NCBI GenBank assembly: GCA_029721435.1
Contig: CM056573.1
Span: 153,161,947-153,225,946 of the forward strand
DNA: 64,000 nucleotides
Reading direction: 5' to 3'
Source of the DNA: Gymnothorax reevesii
Lineage: Eukaryota; Chordata; Actinopteri; Anguilliformes; Muraenidae
The translations under genes and the position numbers were made by a program. A model generated the notes under the pieces. That model was not told the origin of the DNA. It saw only the letters and a list, made by a program, of their open reading frames with translations, and did not search any database. Within the stretch, counting starts at the first letter, position 1. Each line of letters opens with the position of its first letter. Shown piece by piece: positions 32,529 through 43,204 of the stretch.

Positions 32529-35014
32529 ACAACCCCAATTCCGAAATAGTTGGGACAAAGTGTAAATTGCGAATAAAATCTAAATGCAATGACTTTCAGG
32601 TCACATGAGCCAATATGATATTTACAGTAGAACGTAGGTAACATTTCAAATGTGAAACTTTACATTTTACATTTTCATCCACAAAATTAGCTTATGTCAA
32701 ATTTCTGGCTGCAACAGGTCTGAAAAACGTTGGGGTACAGGCAAAAAAGGGCTGAAAAAGCAATAAAAAAGACAATCAGTTGAAAAGAATATTTAGCAAG
32801 TAATTAAGTTAACTGGCATCAGGTGTGTAACATTATTGGCTATAAAAGGGATGTCTTAGAGAGGCTGAGTCTCCCAGAAGTAAAGATGGCCAGAGGCTCT
32901 CCGAGCTGTGAAGGTCTTTGTAAAAAAAATTGTGGAATACTTTAAAAACAATGTTCCTCAACGCTAGATTGAAAAGGCTTTGAAGGTCTCGTCATCAACA
33001 ATGCATAACAGCATCAAAAGATTCAGAGAAACTAGAAAAATTTCTGTGCGTAAGGGACATGGCTGAAGACCTTTACTGGATGCCCGTGATCTTTGGGCCC
33101 TCAAACGCCACTGCATCACTCACTGGCATGATTCTGTCATTTACACTACTAAATGGGCCCAGGAATACTTAAAAAAAAAAACACAGTCTGTGAACACAGT
33201 CCGCCGTGCCATCCACAGATGCTACCTAAAACTCTATCATGCAAAAAGGAACCATTGTTGAGCATGATCCAGAAGTGCTGCTGTGTTCCGTGGGCCAAGG
33301 CTCATTTAAAATGGACTGTAGCAAAGTGTCCTGTGGGCAGACGAGTCCAAATTTGACATTCTTGTTGGAAATCATGGGTGTCGTGCCCTCCAGGCTAAAG
33401 AGGAGAAAGACCACCCCTCCTGTTATCAGTGTTCAGTTAAAAAGTGAGCATCTCTGATGGTATGGGGTTGCATTGGTGCATATGGTGTAGGTCTGTCACA
33501 GGACATTAATCGCGATTATTCGAAGTGCAATAAAAGTAACTGCCACTTTGAGGCAGACAGACGTGCTTGCTTATTACCTTTTACCTAGTGCGGTCATTTG
33601 AACTGCTTCCGGGAAGAAAACTGTGATTTGAAGTCCGCTAATTACCAGCAAGGTTGGACAGCCTCCATCAGCTGGGCATAATTAGCTTACCTTAAATCAA
33701 TTCCCGTGTAATTTGCCTAACTTGCAATCAAGCCATTTATTCAGCCAACTGACCAATCAAAACCAAAATGTGGCCTATAATGATAAAGAAGAAATTATGA
33801 GAAGCAGACAGACTGAACCAGGCCGCTGTGTTGGATAATAAGCTGAATAAATAGCAGACCTCTGAATTCCACCTCTCGCAGAATTTTTACAAATAATTAA
33901 AAAGATTTCTTAAAAATAAGGTCATTTTAAGATGGTCCTGGTTTTTAAGTGTTTCAAAACATACATGAAGTGGAAAACATTTTGTGAAACATATTGAATG
34001 TGAAATTGAAAGAAATTATTTTTGCGTTGCATGCAATGGATAAATTCAGCGAAGACTTTGCAAACATGTTAAGGCAAATGCAAATTTGTGGCATTTTTTT
34101 TTTATTTGATCGTTGATTAAGATAAATTCTAAAAAACAATTCATAGCTCTTGATTTTGGTTACTTTTGAGCGACTACATAGCCTTCAGTGAAGGTTGAAA
34201 AATAAGCGTAGCCTATCGAATGGGACATGTTAATTGTTCCCAGGCACCCTCAAACGTAAAATTAGAGGCTAATCTAGCAACCATATTACGTGCTGAACAA
34301 CGTAAAGTTAAAGTCTGCAAAGTCATCATGACAATTGCTCTCTCCCCCTTCCCAATTATTTTGCTCAATTTGCAATCAAAACAGTTGATACGCTCAATTA
34401 GGCTAATGATTTAAATTGGCAGACAGTCTGATTTATTTAGACATAATATTTATTTGTCACATTTAGAAATTTAAATAACCACGAAACACAACAGATTTGC
34501 CAAAATGTGTTTGATGCTGCGTGCGAATGCGTTAATAATTTACATGTGTTCTATAGCCTATGCTTGAACAAAATGTTTTCCACCTTCATGTCGGTTATTT
34601 AGACGCTCAAATGTAAAAAAAAGTAACTCATAGCACTTGATTTTATTTTAAATTACTCTCGTTCAATTATCTTATAAAAAATGCTACAAAGATTCGCCTG
34701 AACAAGCATTGCCAAATCTTAGGTGCATTTCACTATTGCATGCAATGCAAACATGCAATGCAAAAGCTCTCTCGCATTCATGTTCGATATGCTTCACGAA
34801 ATGTTTCCACTTCACGTAGCCTATATTTTTAAGCACTTAAAATCAGGGCCCTCTGAGAATTATTTCATTTTTTAAGAAATATCTTTCATAATACAGACAA
34901 AATTCCTCGATGAGAGGTGGAATTCAGAGGTCTGCTATTTATTCAGATTATTGACATTCTTTCAATCTAACACGGCAGGCTGGTTAGGTCTGTCTGCTGC
35001 TCATTATCTTTTAA

Positions 35015-35144
35015 CCCATCAATGCCTGAATTTTCTTTTTTTACTTTTTTATGTTATTATACTTCAAAATACCACCCTAATAGTCATTCAAACAGGACAC
35101 TTTTTCTGAACAGTCCTCATGTGAGGATGCTAGGCATAAATGGG
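35015..35144. mobile_element. 130-bp piggyBac-like MITE
   Basis: TTAA on both sides (35011-35014, 35145-35148). Ends CCCATCAATGCC and, inverted, CCCATTTATGCC. It interrupts the right arm of the foldback element. Confidence 0.82.
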
Positions 35145-35371
35145 TTAATCTTTATAGGCCACATTTGGTTTTGATTGGTCAGTTGACTGAATAAATGGCT
35201 TGACTGCAGGTTAGGTAAAGTGCTTGGGATTTTTGTAGTTAATGATCAAGTCAATGATGTAAGTTAATGATGCCAAGGTGATGGAGGCTGTCCAACCTCG
35301 CTGGTAATTAGCGGACTTCAAATCACAGTTTTCTTGCCGGAAGCAGTTCAAATGACCGCATTAGGCATGTG

Positions 35372-35567
35372 CAGGCGTAGGGTACCTTCTCCAGAAAGAG
35401 CCACTGTCTTTCATACCAACCAAGCTGCTACACACCTGATTCTACTAATCAACCTCTGGAATGATTGTTAAGGGCCTTGATTAGTAGAATCAGATGTATA
35501 GCAGCCTGGTTGGTATTAAAAGCCTGTACCCACAGTGGCTCTTTCTGGAGAGGGTTCCCTACCCCTG
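35372..35567. mobile_element. 196-bp hAT-like MITE
   Basis: GGCATGTG stands exactly on both sides (35364-35371, 35568-35575). Ends CAGGCGTAGGGTACC and, inverted, CAGGGGTAGGGAACC, followed by AGAAAGAGCCACTGT on both arms. This is a common fish MITE type. Confidence 0.9.
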
Positions 35568-35762
35568 GGCATGTGTCATAGAAAAGGTAATAAGCAAGCA
35601 CGTCTGTCTGCCTCATAGTGGCAGTTACTTTCATTGCGCTTCGAATAATCATGATTAATCTATTGCGACAGCCCTAATATGGTGTGGGACACTTGTATGT
35701 TTTACCAGGAATGTTGAAAAGGTATAAAAAGGTTTTAGAGCAACATATGCTCCCCTCCAGAC

Positions 35763-36109
35763 TAGGGGTGTCAACGTTACAATTTTTTCTACACATGTAC
35801 ACAGGACTACTAACCGATGTGTACCCGGTTACACGTTTGGAGATTTATGAACTTTTTCTATCGCAGTTGCGCTGTATAACCACAGAAAGTAAAATGAGTT
35901 GAAAATAAAACCCTCAATCATTTTGACAGGTAAGAAAAGGTACAAGTGAAAGCTGAAAAAGGTTTAACCTTCTTTTTTAATCACTGTTTTAAATATTGCT
36001 CACTTTTGCACATTTTTTTTAACTTAAAGTGCAAACTGCATTCCTCTCTCGCAACGGGACCTGCGTCTGAATTTTAATATGCGTCTCGGTGTAGATGTTG
36101 ACACCCCTA
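35763..36109. mobile_element. 347-bp hAT nonautonomous element
   Basis: Ends TAGGGGTGTCAAC and the inverted copy GTTGACACCCCTA. Flanks CTCCAGAC (35755-35762) and CTCCAGAG (36110-36117) form an 8-bp duplication with one change. It separates two halves of the Tc1/mariner transposase relic. Confidence 0.88.
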
Positions 36110-36699
36110 CTCCAGAGGACATCTATTCCAGGGAAGGCCTTGTGTATTTCAGCAGGACAATGAAAAACCACATAATGCAGCTATTACAACAGCGCTTGGT
36201 AGTAGAAGAGTCCGTGTGCTGATCTGGCCTGCCTGCAGTCCTGATCTTTCACCGATTGAGAACATTTGGCGCATAAGTAAAAAAAAGTCTGTCAAAGGAG
36301 ACCCAAAACTCTCCAGCAGCTGGAAGCCTGCATTAAACAAGAGTGGGATCAAATTCCAGTGGCTAAACTCAAGAAACCTCTCTTCTCAATGCCCAGACGC
36401 ATCCACCCTGTGTAAAAAAGAAAAGGGGATGCTTCATAATTGCCCGTGTCCCAACTTTTTTGAGACCTGTAGCAGCTATCAAATTTGAAATGAGCTCATT
36501 TTGTGGATAAAATTGTAAAATTTCTCAGTTTCAACATTTGCTATGTTATCTGTTTTCTATTGTGAATAAAATACTGGCTGGTGTTATTTGAAAGGTATTG
36601 TGTTTTAATTCACAATTTACATTTTGTCCAATTTCGGAATGGGGGCTGTAGATAGATGTAGCCATGTGGGAAAACATAAACTGGAAAGGATTTTGCCGT

Positions 36700-37690
36700 A
36701 CCACACTCATCTTCAATAAAGACCTGCCTTGGGTCAGCCACTTATTTTGCGAGTTATCTCCATAACGTCGTTTGGTGCCCAACTTGGTTTTTGATGTTGT
36801 GATATCATGTTCAATAAGAACGTGCAATAGGTCAAGATGCACCACCATACAAAATATAAACTTCCGAGGCTACTTATTTTTGGAGTTACTGCGATGACGC
36901 TGATCCGGCAGATCCACAGCGGTGGCCAAATAGGATTTTCATGCAGCGCAGCCGTTTTCGATAGCGAGCAGCTTTAGGTCAAGACACCTCAGCATACCAA
37001 TTTATGATGTCCTACGACACTTAAATTTTTTGGGTTATCTCTATGATGTCATTTTTACAAAAATGGCAGTGGCCATCTTGCATTTTGGCGCAGCATGGCG
37101 ATTTTCAATAGCAACCTGCCTTAGGTGAAGATACATCAGCAGACCAAATTAGAACTTCCTATGACTCTTATTTTTCGTGTTAGCTTGATCATATAATTTT
37201 TACAAAAACGGCGGCGGCCATCATGGATTTTGACGCAGTGCACCCATTTTTGTTAACGACCTGCCTTAGGTGAAGATACATAAGCATACCAAATCAGAAT
37301 TTCTTACGACGCTTATTTTTTGCATTCTCGATAACGTCGTTTCAACAAAAATGTGGCGGCCATCTTGGATGATGACGCAGTGCGCCCATTTTCAAAAGTG
37401 ACCTGCCTTAGGTCAAGATATATAAGCATACTGAATCAGAACTTCCTATGATACATATTTTTTGTGTTACCTCAATAACGTCGTTTTTACAAAAACGGCG
37501 GCGACCATCTTGGATTTTGACGAAGTGCGCCTGTTTTCAATAGTGACCTGCCTTAGCTCAAGATGCATCATAATACCAAATTGCAACATCCTAGGCAAAT
37601 TTTTTTTTGAGTTATCTTCAAAACGTCGTTACTTGAGACGGATGGATGGACAGCCGGCTGGACGGATGGACAATGGACGAAAAATTTTCA
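36700..37690. repeat. Degenerate tandem array, period about 145 bp, with CCATCTTGGAT motifs
   Basis: The phrase ACCTGCCTTAGGT.AAGAT recurs near 36720, 36967, 37106, 37259, 37401 and 37547, each followed by ATACCAAAT.AGAACTTCCT, a TTATTTTTTG stretch, TAACGTCGTTT and GGCGG(C)CCATCTTGGATTTTGA. The array ends in a GGATGGA/GGACGGA-rich stretch. Each unit holds a YY1-like core (complement of AAGATGGCGGC). No coding capacity. Confidence 0.82.
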
Positions 37691-37836
37691 CCAGCTGTAT
37701 TTGATGAGTTAGGCGCTCTGCCAACTTTTTGGGGTCTGGTTGTGAAAAAGGATTTACTTGACCATACATGGAACAAGACTACACTTAACAGAACTCTAAT
37801 GTAGGGATGAGTATGTATGGTGTGCATTTTGTATAC

Positions 37837-38424
37837 TGTGACACCATGCGGGGCTGCGTGGTGGATGGGAGATACATTCCCCGGAAATGGCTGCAGGCGG
37901 GACTACCAACCAAGATGGCCACCAGGGAGAGAACTCCATTTCCCTAAAAGAGGGCTGGGAAGGCTGGGCCTCGCACCTGCAGGGGATCAGCAGCTTGAAT
38001 GGGTCCAATTAGGCCTACATAAGAAACTGAGCAGCAAACAAAGGGGGGACGGAAGGGTGGAAGCTGGTAACTGTGGCCTGCTTTGCACGGTGCTGGGAAA
38101 AATGTGTTTGACCCCTTTTTGGAAGTGACTTTTTTTGTAAGTTCTTTTTGACTTGTTAAGGTGATTTTTGTTGGTGATTGTTTGAAGGAAACCCAGCCTT
38201 CGGGAAATAAAAGTTCTCTTTTGCCCCCAGCCAGGTCATTGCCTAGCAATAGAGAAACACCCTTGATAGGTAGACTTGACATAAGTCGCACCTTTACCTG
38301 TCCTATAACTAAATCTGACTTCAAGAGGGTCAGTTTGAAGTTTGAATCCTCCTTGAGTACTTTCTGACATCTTTCGCGCTGCCCAACCTTAGCTTCCTGT
38401 TGAACAGCCTCTCATGGTGTCACA
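37837..38424 (+). mobile_element. 588-bp LTR-like element carrying a captured Gmr1 fragment
   Basis: Ends TGTGACACCATG and CATGGTGTCACA are a 12-bp inverted repeat of the TG...CA type, and ATAC flanks both sides (37833-37836, 38425-38428). An AATAAA lies at 38205-38210. Size, ends and 4-bp duplication fit a solo LTR. From 38222 to 38326 it contains, on the minus strand, the Gmr1 protease-region sequence (GQVKVRLMSSLPIKG, LLLGNDLAGG), which does not belong to an ordinary LTR. Confidence 0.8.
38222..38326 (-). pseudogene. Gmr1 protease-region fragment inside the 588-bp element
   Basis: About 105 bases closely matching 18789-18893 of the full Gmr1 copy. It encodes KSDLVIGQVKVRLMSSLPIK and the GVSLLLGNDLAGG segment. 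Both borders fall abruptly inside the host LTR-like element. Confidence 0.88.
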
Positions 38425-38572
38425 ATACACAGACCTGAATTTCAGCAAGGGTATACCAGATTTAATTGGATATTTCTGAAAAACAAAAAATAATATTTCC
38501 AAGATTTTGATATGTTGTAGATACCTCATCAGGGTGCAGTTTGTTGTTAAAAAAAATTCAAGGTCATGCGAC

Positions 38573-39010
38573 TGTAATGTGGGGGGGAAAAGCCACTAGA
38601 TGGTAGTGTTGAATTTTTTTTTTTTTTTTGTTAAGCCCAGTCTGGAGCTAGGTTTGGGCATGTCCTGGGCATGTCTAATAGGGGAAGTCCCAGAGAATTG
38701 AAGTCTGGAAGGTGGGAGGGGGCTGCAAAAGAGTATATAAGGAGAAAAATTGAGAGAGTAAAGTAGTAGGAGAAATTGCAAGGAGAAGGATACATTTGAC
38801 CAAACCTGTCACACTGTGAAGCTTTTTGTGGATTTTTGCCTGTTTTAGCATTTTCCTGTCCAAGAACATTGCCCAAAGCAACCCCATCTCTGTGACTGTC
38901 TAATTTATTTTTATTATTTTATCAATCTTGGTCAGTGCTTTATTCTATTAAATCTGTTCAAGTTTTAAAAATTTTGTCTGTCATCCCTTGCTGTCCGATT
39001 TGTTGTTACA
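38573..39010 (+). repeat. 5' LTR of the decayed Gmr1 copy
   Basis: Starts TGTAATGTGG and ends TTGTTGTTACA. It has a TATA box (TATATAA, 38734-38740) and is diverged from the LTRs at 15.1 and 20.6 kb, so it belongs to an older subfamily or insertion. Confidence 0.88.
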
Positions 39011-39013
39011 AAT

Positions 39014-39031
39014 TGGGGGCTCGTCCAGGAT
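39014..39031 (+). other. Primer binding site of the decayed Gmr1 copy
   Basis: TGGGGGCTCGTCCAGGAT, one change from the tRNA-Pro-type site in the intact copy, three bases after the LTR. Confidence 0.85.
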
Positions 39032-39133
39032 AGACTACTGCGTGAGTCATTTATTGAAAATCTAACATTTCAAATTGTGAAATTGTTTTTTTTTTATTTT
39101 CCTATATATATATATATTGACAGATCGACAGCA

Positions 39134-40360
39134 ATGGATGATTTCTTGGCATCACCAACCGTAGAGGTTTTGAAGTCTTTTAAAAAGACAGAACTGCCAG
39201 AAATATGAAGACAGTTACAGTTGACATGTGTAAAACCAGCCATGCGAAAAGCAAGACTGGCTAGGGAGATTGTTGAATATTACATTGATGAAAATTTGTT
39301 TGCAGCAAGAGAACAGTTTCCAATGGAAAATCCAACTGTAGAAATGGAACTTAAATTAAAAATGCTAGAGATTGAAAGAGAGGAAAGAGCAATCGAGAGA
39401 GAAGAAATAGAGAAAGGCAGTTTCAGTTAGAAAGAGTAGCAAGAGAGGAGAAAAAAGAAAGGGAGGAAAAAGAAAAACAAAGGCAGTTTCAGTCAGAAAA
39501 AAAAAGAGAGAAGGAAAGAGAATTGAAGCACCTATTTCTAAAACCCCATAAGTCACACTTGACTTGACTTGTGGGGTTTTAGTAATCAGTGCTTCTATTT
39601 GAGAGAAAGAGGAAAGAGCAGAAAGAGAGAGACAGAGAGATTTTGATTTGCAGATGTTAGATAGAGAAGAAAGGCTCCAAATGGAGAAACTATAAATCTA
39701 AATAGAAGCTGAAAACAAATTTCGTGCCGGCCAGGAGGTAAAGTTAGTGCCTCCATTCTCGGAGGAGGTTGATAAGTATTTCCAGTGCTTTGAGAATGTA
39801 GCTTAGAGTTGTCAGTGGCCAAAGGAACACTGGCCTCTGATGTAGCAAACTGTCCTCAAGGGTAAAGCTCCACAAGCCTAGTCGGTTTTGCCTGCAGATG
39901 ATTCCTCTGATTATGAGGTTGTCAAAAAGGTTATTTTGACAGCTTATGAGTTGGTTCCAGAGGCTTACTGACAGAAATTCAGAGGTCTGAGGAAATCTGA
40001 CAATCATACCTATGCGGAATTTGCTAATGAGAGGAAGGTTTGCTTTGAGCGCTGGTGCACTTCTATGGAGGTCAAGGATGATTTCAACTCACTAAAAGAG
40101 ATGGTGTTAGTTGAATAATTCAAGAACTGTGTTAAGTATGATATTAAGATCTACCTTAATGAGAAGCAAGCACTGAATTTGCAATCAGCTGCCAAATTTG
40201 CAGACGAATATGCTCTCACAGATAAGCCCAAATTTCACTCTAGCAGTAACGATAGATGGTCCCAATTTCAGAAAAAAGGTAACGGCGATACCCAAGATTT
40301 TCACCCGAAGTCAAAGACAAATCTGGTGATGGTGCTCAGAAATCCAGTCTGATCAAAGTG
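39134..40360 (+). pseudogene. Gmr1 gag, multiply stopped
   Basis: MDDFLASPTVEVLKSFKKTE starts at 39134, as in the intact copy, then stops after about 24 codons. The charged coiled-coil region (39330-39660) is broken by frame changes and by a short hairpin insertion near 39527-39594. The gag core is still recognisable near 39760-40250 (VPEAY, GLRKS, CFERWCTSMEVKDDFNSLKE) with several stops. Confidence 0.85.
39527..39594. repeat. Small hairpin insertion in gag
   Basis: CTAAAACCCCATAAGTCA and TGACTTGTGGGGTTTTAG are inverted, with GAAGCA/TGCTTC outside. The sequence is absent from the intact copy at the matching place in the charged coiled-coil region. Confidence 0.6.
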
Positions 40361-41402
40361 TGAAAGCTGACAGTGACAAAAGTGGTCTAGTTTGCAATTA
40401 TTGCAAGAAATCTGGTCATGTTACAAGTAACTGTTGGTTCCTTAAAGCTAAGAATGGAAAAGAAAAGGATACCAAACCCAATGCCTTTGTGAAAACAAGG
40501 TTAGAAACCTCTGTAGTAGATGACCGATCTGCCAAATTGCCTGCTCCTTGTGGGGCTAAGAAGCCTGATACTGCTGACTTTGTGAGGGAGGAATTTCTTC
40601 CATTCGTGTCAAAGGGATTTGTGGCTCTGAATGAGCATTCTCCTCCTGTACCCATATATATCCCAAGGGATATCGTAGCTTCTCAGTCACTTTTGTTGAT
40701 GGACTCCATGGAGTTACGTGAAGAGACCGCTTCTGGGGATTTCATACTTGTGCAAGGTATTGAAGGAAGGACTGTATCTGTACCCCAGTGCTCTGTATTC
40801 TTGAAGTCAGATTTAGTTACAGGACAGGTAAAGGTGGGACTTATGTCAAGTCTCCCTATCGAGGGTGTTTCTCTGTTGCTAGGCAATGACGTGGCTGGGG
40901 GCACTGTAGTTACCCCTGTTCATCTTACTTCACAGCTGAGCACTGAAGATGGCGATGAAGACTCATCTTTGTATCCTTCCTGTGCAGTGACCCGTGCTAT
41001 GGCTAAGAAGGCTCAAGAAGAAGATGATGTGGTGCCATCCAGCACATTGAATAGTCATGACTCAGGTGGTTCGCCTCATGACTCTGTTCAGCCTACTATG
41101 GTTTCTCCTTTTGAGGACTTATCAGACACTTTTATCAGTTCTCTGTTTAGCCAGCCAGATAGGTCTGGTGATTCTGATGTGTCAGGAAACTTGTCTCTGG
41201 CCAGAGAGTGGTTGATACAGGAACAAACCAATGATCCTGAAATTTGTGTACTAAAGAAGAGAGCCCTTCCTGATGAAAAAAATAGACGCAGTTCCAGTTG
41301 GGTATTATCTCAAGGATGGAGTGTTGATGCGGAAGTGGCGTCCCCCTGATATCCCTGCCAATGCAGATTGGGCAGTGGTCAAGCAAATTGTTGTTCTGAA
41401 GG
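40360..41402 (+). pseudogene. Gmr1 zinc knuckle to protease segment
   Basis: 329 open codons: CCHC knuckle CNYCKKSGHVTSNC, then VPIYIPRDIVASQSLLL, where the protease DTG triad has become DIV, then the LLLGNDVAGG region and the acidic linker before integrase. The frame ends at 41349, and pol sequence continues in another frame to the insertion at 41403. Confidence 0.92.
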
Positions 41403-43204
41403 TGTAAGCGGGAAAGACAGAGAGGATCATCTGGCTGGATTTTCTAGCGCCATAATCATTACTCCAACAGTTTGACTCTTGTTGATATACGTGCCCCATC
41501 ATTACGCCAACAGTTTGACCCTTGTTGAGATATATGCCCCATCATTACGCCAACAGTTTGACCGTTGTTGGGATACGTGCTCCAACATTTAGCAGATGAC
41601 CCCAGGGTCATGGGAATGGACTCAACCAGACTCTCGGGCGCCAATCTCATCTTGCCACAGGGTTCATGGTTAATGCAGATGCCTGGGAATCTTCCAAATA
41701 AACTACTGTCCGCAAGCCTTTGGCCAGCGACACTCACGCCGGACAACTCCACAGTGCCATCCAATGGACTCTGACATAACTGCACCCGTACAATTTCAAT
41801 ACATTACAGTTTAGGAAAATATTTCTAAAAGACTTTCAATTTCCTGAGTAAAACACTAATCTCACTCACAATGTCACAGAATAATGTGTATTTTGCTATA
41901 CTGAAGGTTAAGAATGGAATAATAGCCTTAATGCAGATTATTCTTGTAATTCGGTATTGTGTCGGACGTTTCATGACCAACTCTAACGCAAGTAGGTTGT
42001 GTTTGGTATTATTTTAATCCTCGTAATTTCTGAAATCTCATAGGGAATATTTCGAAGGAATTGGACTTGTACCATACCCTCCTTCAATAACTTTAAGGGA
42101 AAAATATGCTTCAGTTTTCCTTGTGGTCATGTCTCCTCCCAAAGCTCCTCCGGAAAGGGGGAGCATTCCTGGCTCAAATGACCCAAAACGACCTATGACC
42201 CCGCCATAGGAAGCAGTCTGGAGTTTGGGCATAAAAGAGGGGGAAACAGAGAAGTCGAGGAAGCTTGTATTCATCCTTCCCTCATATACGTTGTGTATAT
42301 GTGTAGTATTGGGCTGCGCCAGGTATGAATTGACTTCTTTTCTCTCTTCTGTAACGATGTAATTAGGTCTTGTAATTTAAGCTTGTGCCTGCCTGGCGAA
42401 ATAAATTGATATCCGCATCTGTGGTGTGTTTCTGACTTTGGACAAACATATACTTTCCGGTTTTCGGACTCCTGGCTCTCAATCGAGTAACGTAGTCCGT
42501 AATTGCGTGCCTGATCAACGCGCTTGGCATCTGCGTTATAAGGTGGATTTTCCATGCTGTGTATGGTGCTGTTAATATTGGCTTCGAGCAAGATTTCGTT
42601 TATAATTTTAGGCGGAAATCTTAAAAGACGCAAGGCCTCTGAACGATGTACTTCCGTTATGCCTTTGTAGTTGCTCGCTGTGGGCCCCGGTAATCCCTAG
42701 TCATGATGTATTCCCATGTCAAATTACTGCGCTTAATAGGCCGCCAGCCTCTGAGTTCTTTCACCGGATTGGGTTGTTCAGATGGTTTTGGTCCGGCGGA
42801 GTAAGGTATAGACCTGTTAAGAGTCCAATGCACAACGGAGCTCCAAATTGGGTAATAAATTGACTAATTAAAATCCGAACATATTCATGCAACGCATGAT
42901 AACCGCAAATGATTGAAACTACAAATTTGTATCTTAAATTTGATATGGAGTCAGATATATTGTAACCACTAAGATATTAGGGCTGCAGCATCCGCTCGGC
43001 ACGTCTCAGGCCATTTAAAAGCAGAACGTGAAAGACGTCATCACGTGAGGCCTGGGGCAGGGGTCTAGTGCTGACGCTGTAGCCAGACCCCATTATTATA
43101 ATGGAGACTGCGAGGACCATCTTTTAGCTGGCTGTTAAGGCAAACATGCTGAGACCTTCCGCCTCAGCTAGGACCCTCCTTGGCCTAGTTGCACGGTGTT
43201 TACA
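41403..43204 (+). mobile_element. 1.8-kb LTR-like insertion (probable solo LTR)
   Basis: Ends TGTAAGCGGG and GGTGTTTACA, with AAGG directly on both sides (41399-41402, 43205-43208). Gmr1 integrase sequence runs on when it is removed. A TATA-like ATAAAAG (42231-42237) and an AATAAA (42401-42406) suggest promoter and poly(A) functions in plus orientation. There is no primer site or coding gene inside. The size is large for an LTR, so a nonautonomous LTR element is also possible. Confidence 0.75.
41457..41585. repeat. Three tandem 43-bp units in the LTR-like insertion
   Basis: CATTACKCCAACAGTTTGAC-type unit, three head-to-tail copies, each ending in GTGCCCCAT or a close variant. Probably U3 repeats. 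Confidence 0.85.

Larger units (their letters stand above)
33488..35676. mobile_element. hAT-type foldback element inside the Tc1/mariner copy
   Basis: ATATGGTG flanks it exactly on both sides (33480-33487, 35677-35684), an 8-bp duplication as in hAT elements. Ends: TAGGTCTGTCACAGGACATT on the left; inverted right end TAGGGCTGTCGCAATAGATT. Long inverted arms (about 33500-33940 and 34810-35660) match well, e.g. GAGGCAGACAGACGTGCTTG. The right arm itself carries two further insertions. No transposase. Confidence 0.88.
32530..36648 (+). mobile_element. Tc1/mariner element ('CAACCCCAATTC' family) with four nested insertions
   Basis: Left end CAACCCCAATTCCGAAATAG and right end (inverted) CAGCCCCCATTCCGAAATTG are flanked by TA (32528-32529, 36649-36650). 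Inverted similarity continues inward (GTAAATTG.GAAT.AAA). Transposase remnants: KALKVS-like helix-turn-helix near 32950, WHDSV near 33130, LSMIQKCCCVPWAKAHLKW near 33260-33320, and SPDLSPIENIW (last catalytic region) at 36236-36268. Frameshifts and stops abound. Removing the insertions at 33488-35676 and 35763-36109 brings the transposase pieces together. Other copies of this family start at 51106 and 63776. Confidence 0.88.

Noticed and set aside
37944..38324. 126-codon minus-strand frame
   Set aside because: A chimera: its first third is captured Gmr1 protease sequence and the rest is antisense of an LTR-like element. Not a gene of its own.
41457..41585. CRISPR-like repeat array
   Set aside because: Three head-to-tail 43-bp copies without spacers, in a eukaryotic LTR-like element.
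42271..42633. 120-codon minus-strand frame
   Set aside because: Falls in the 1.8-kb LTR-like insertion, antisense to its TATA and poly(A) signals. No recognisable protein.
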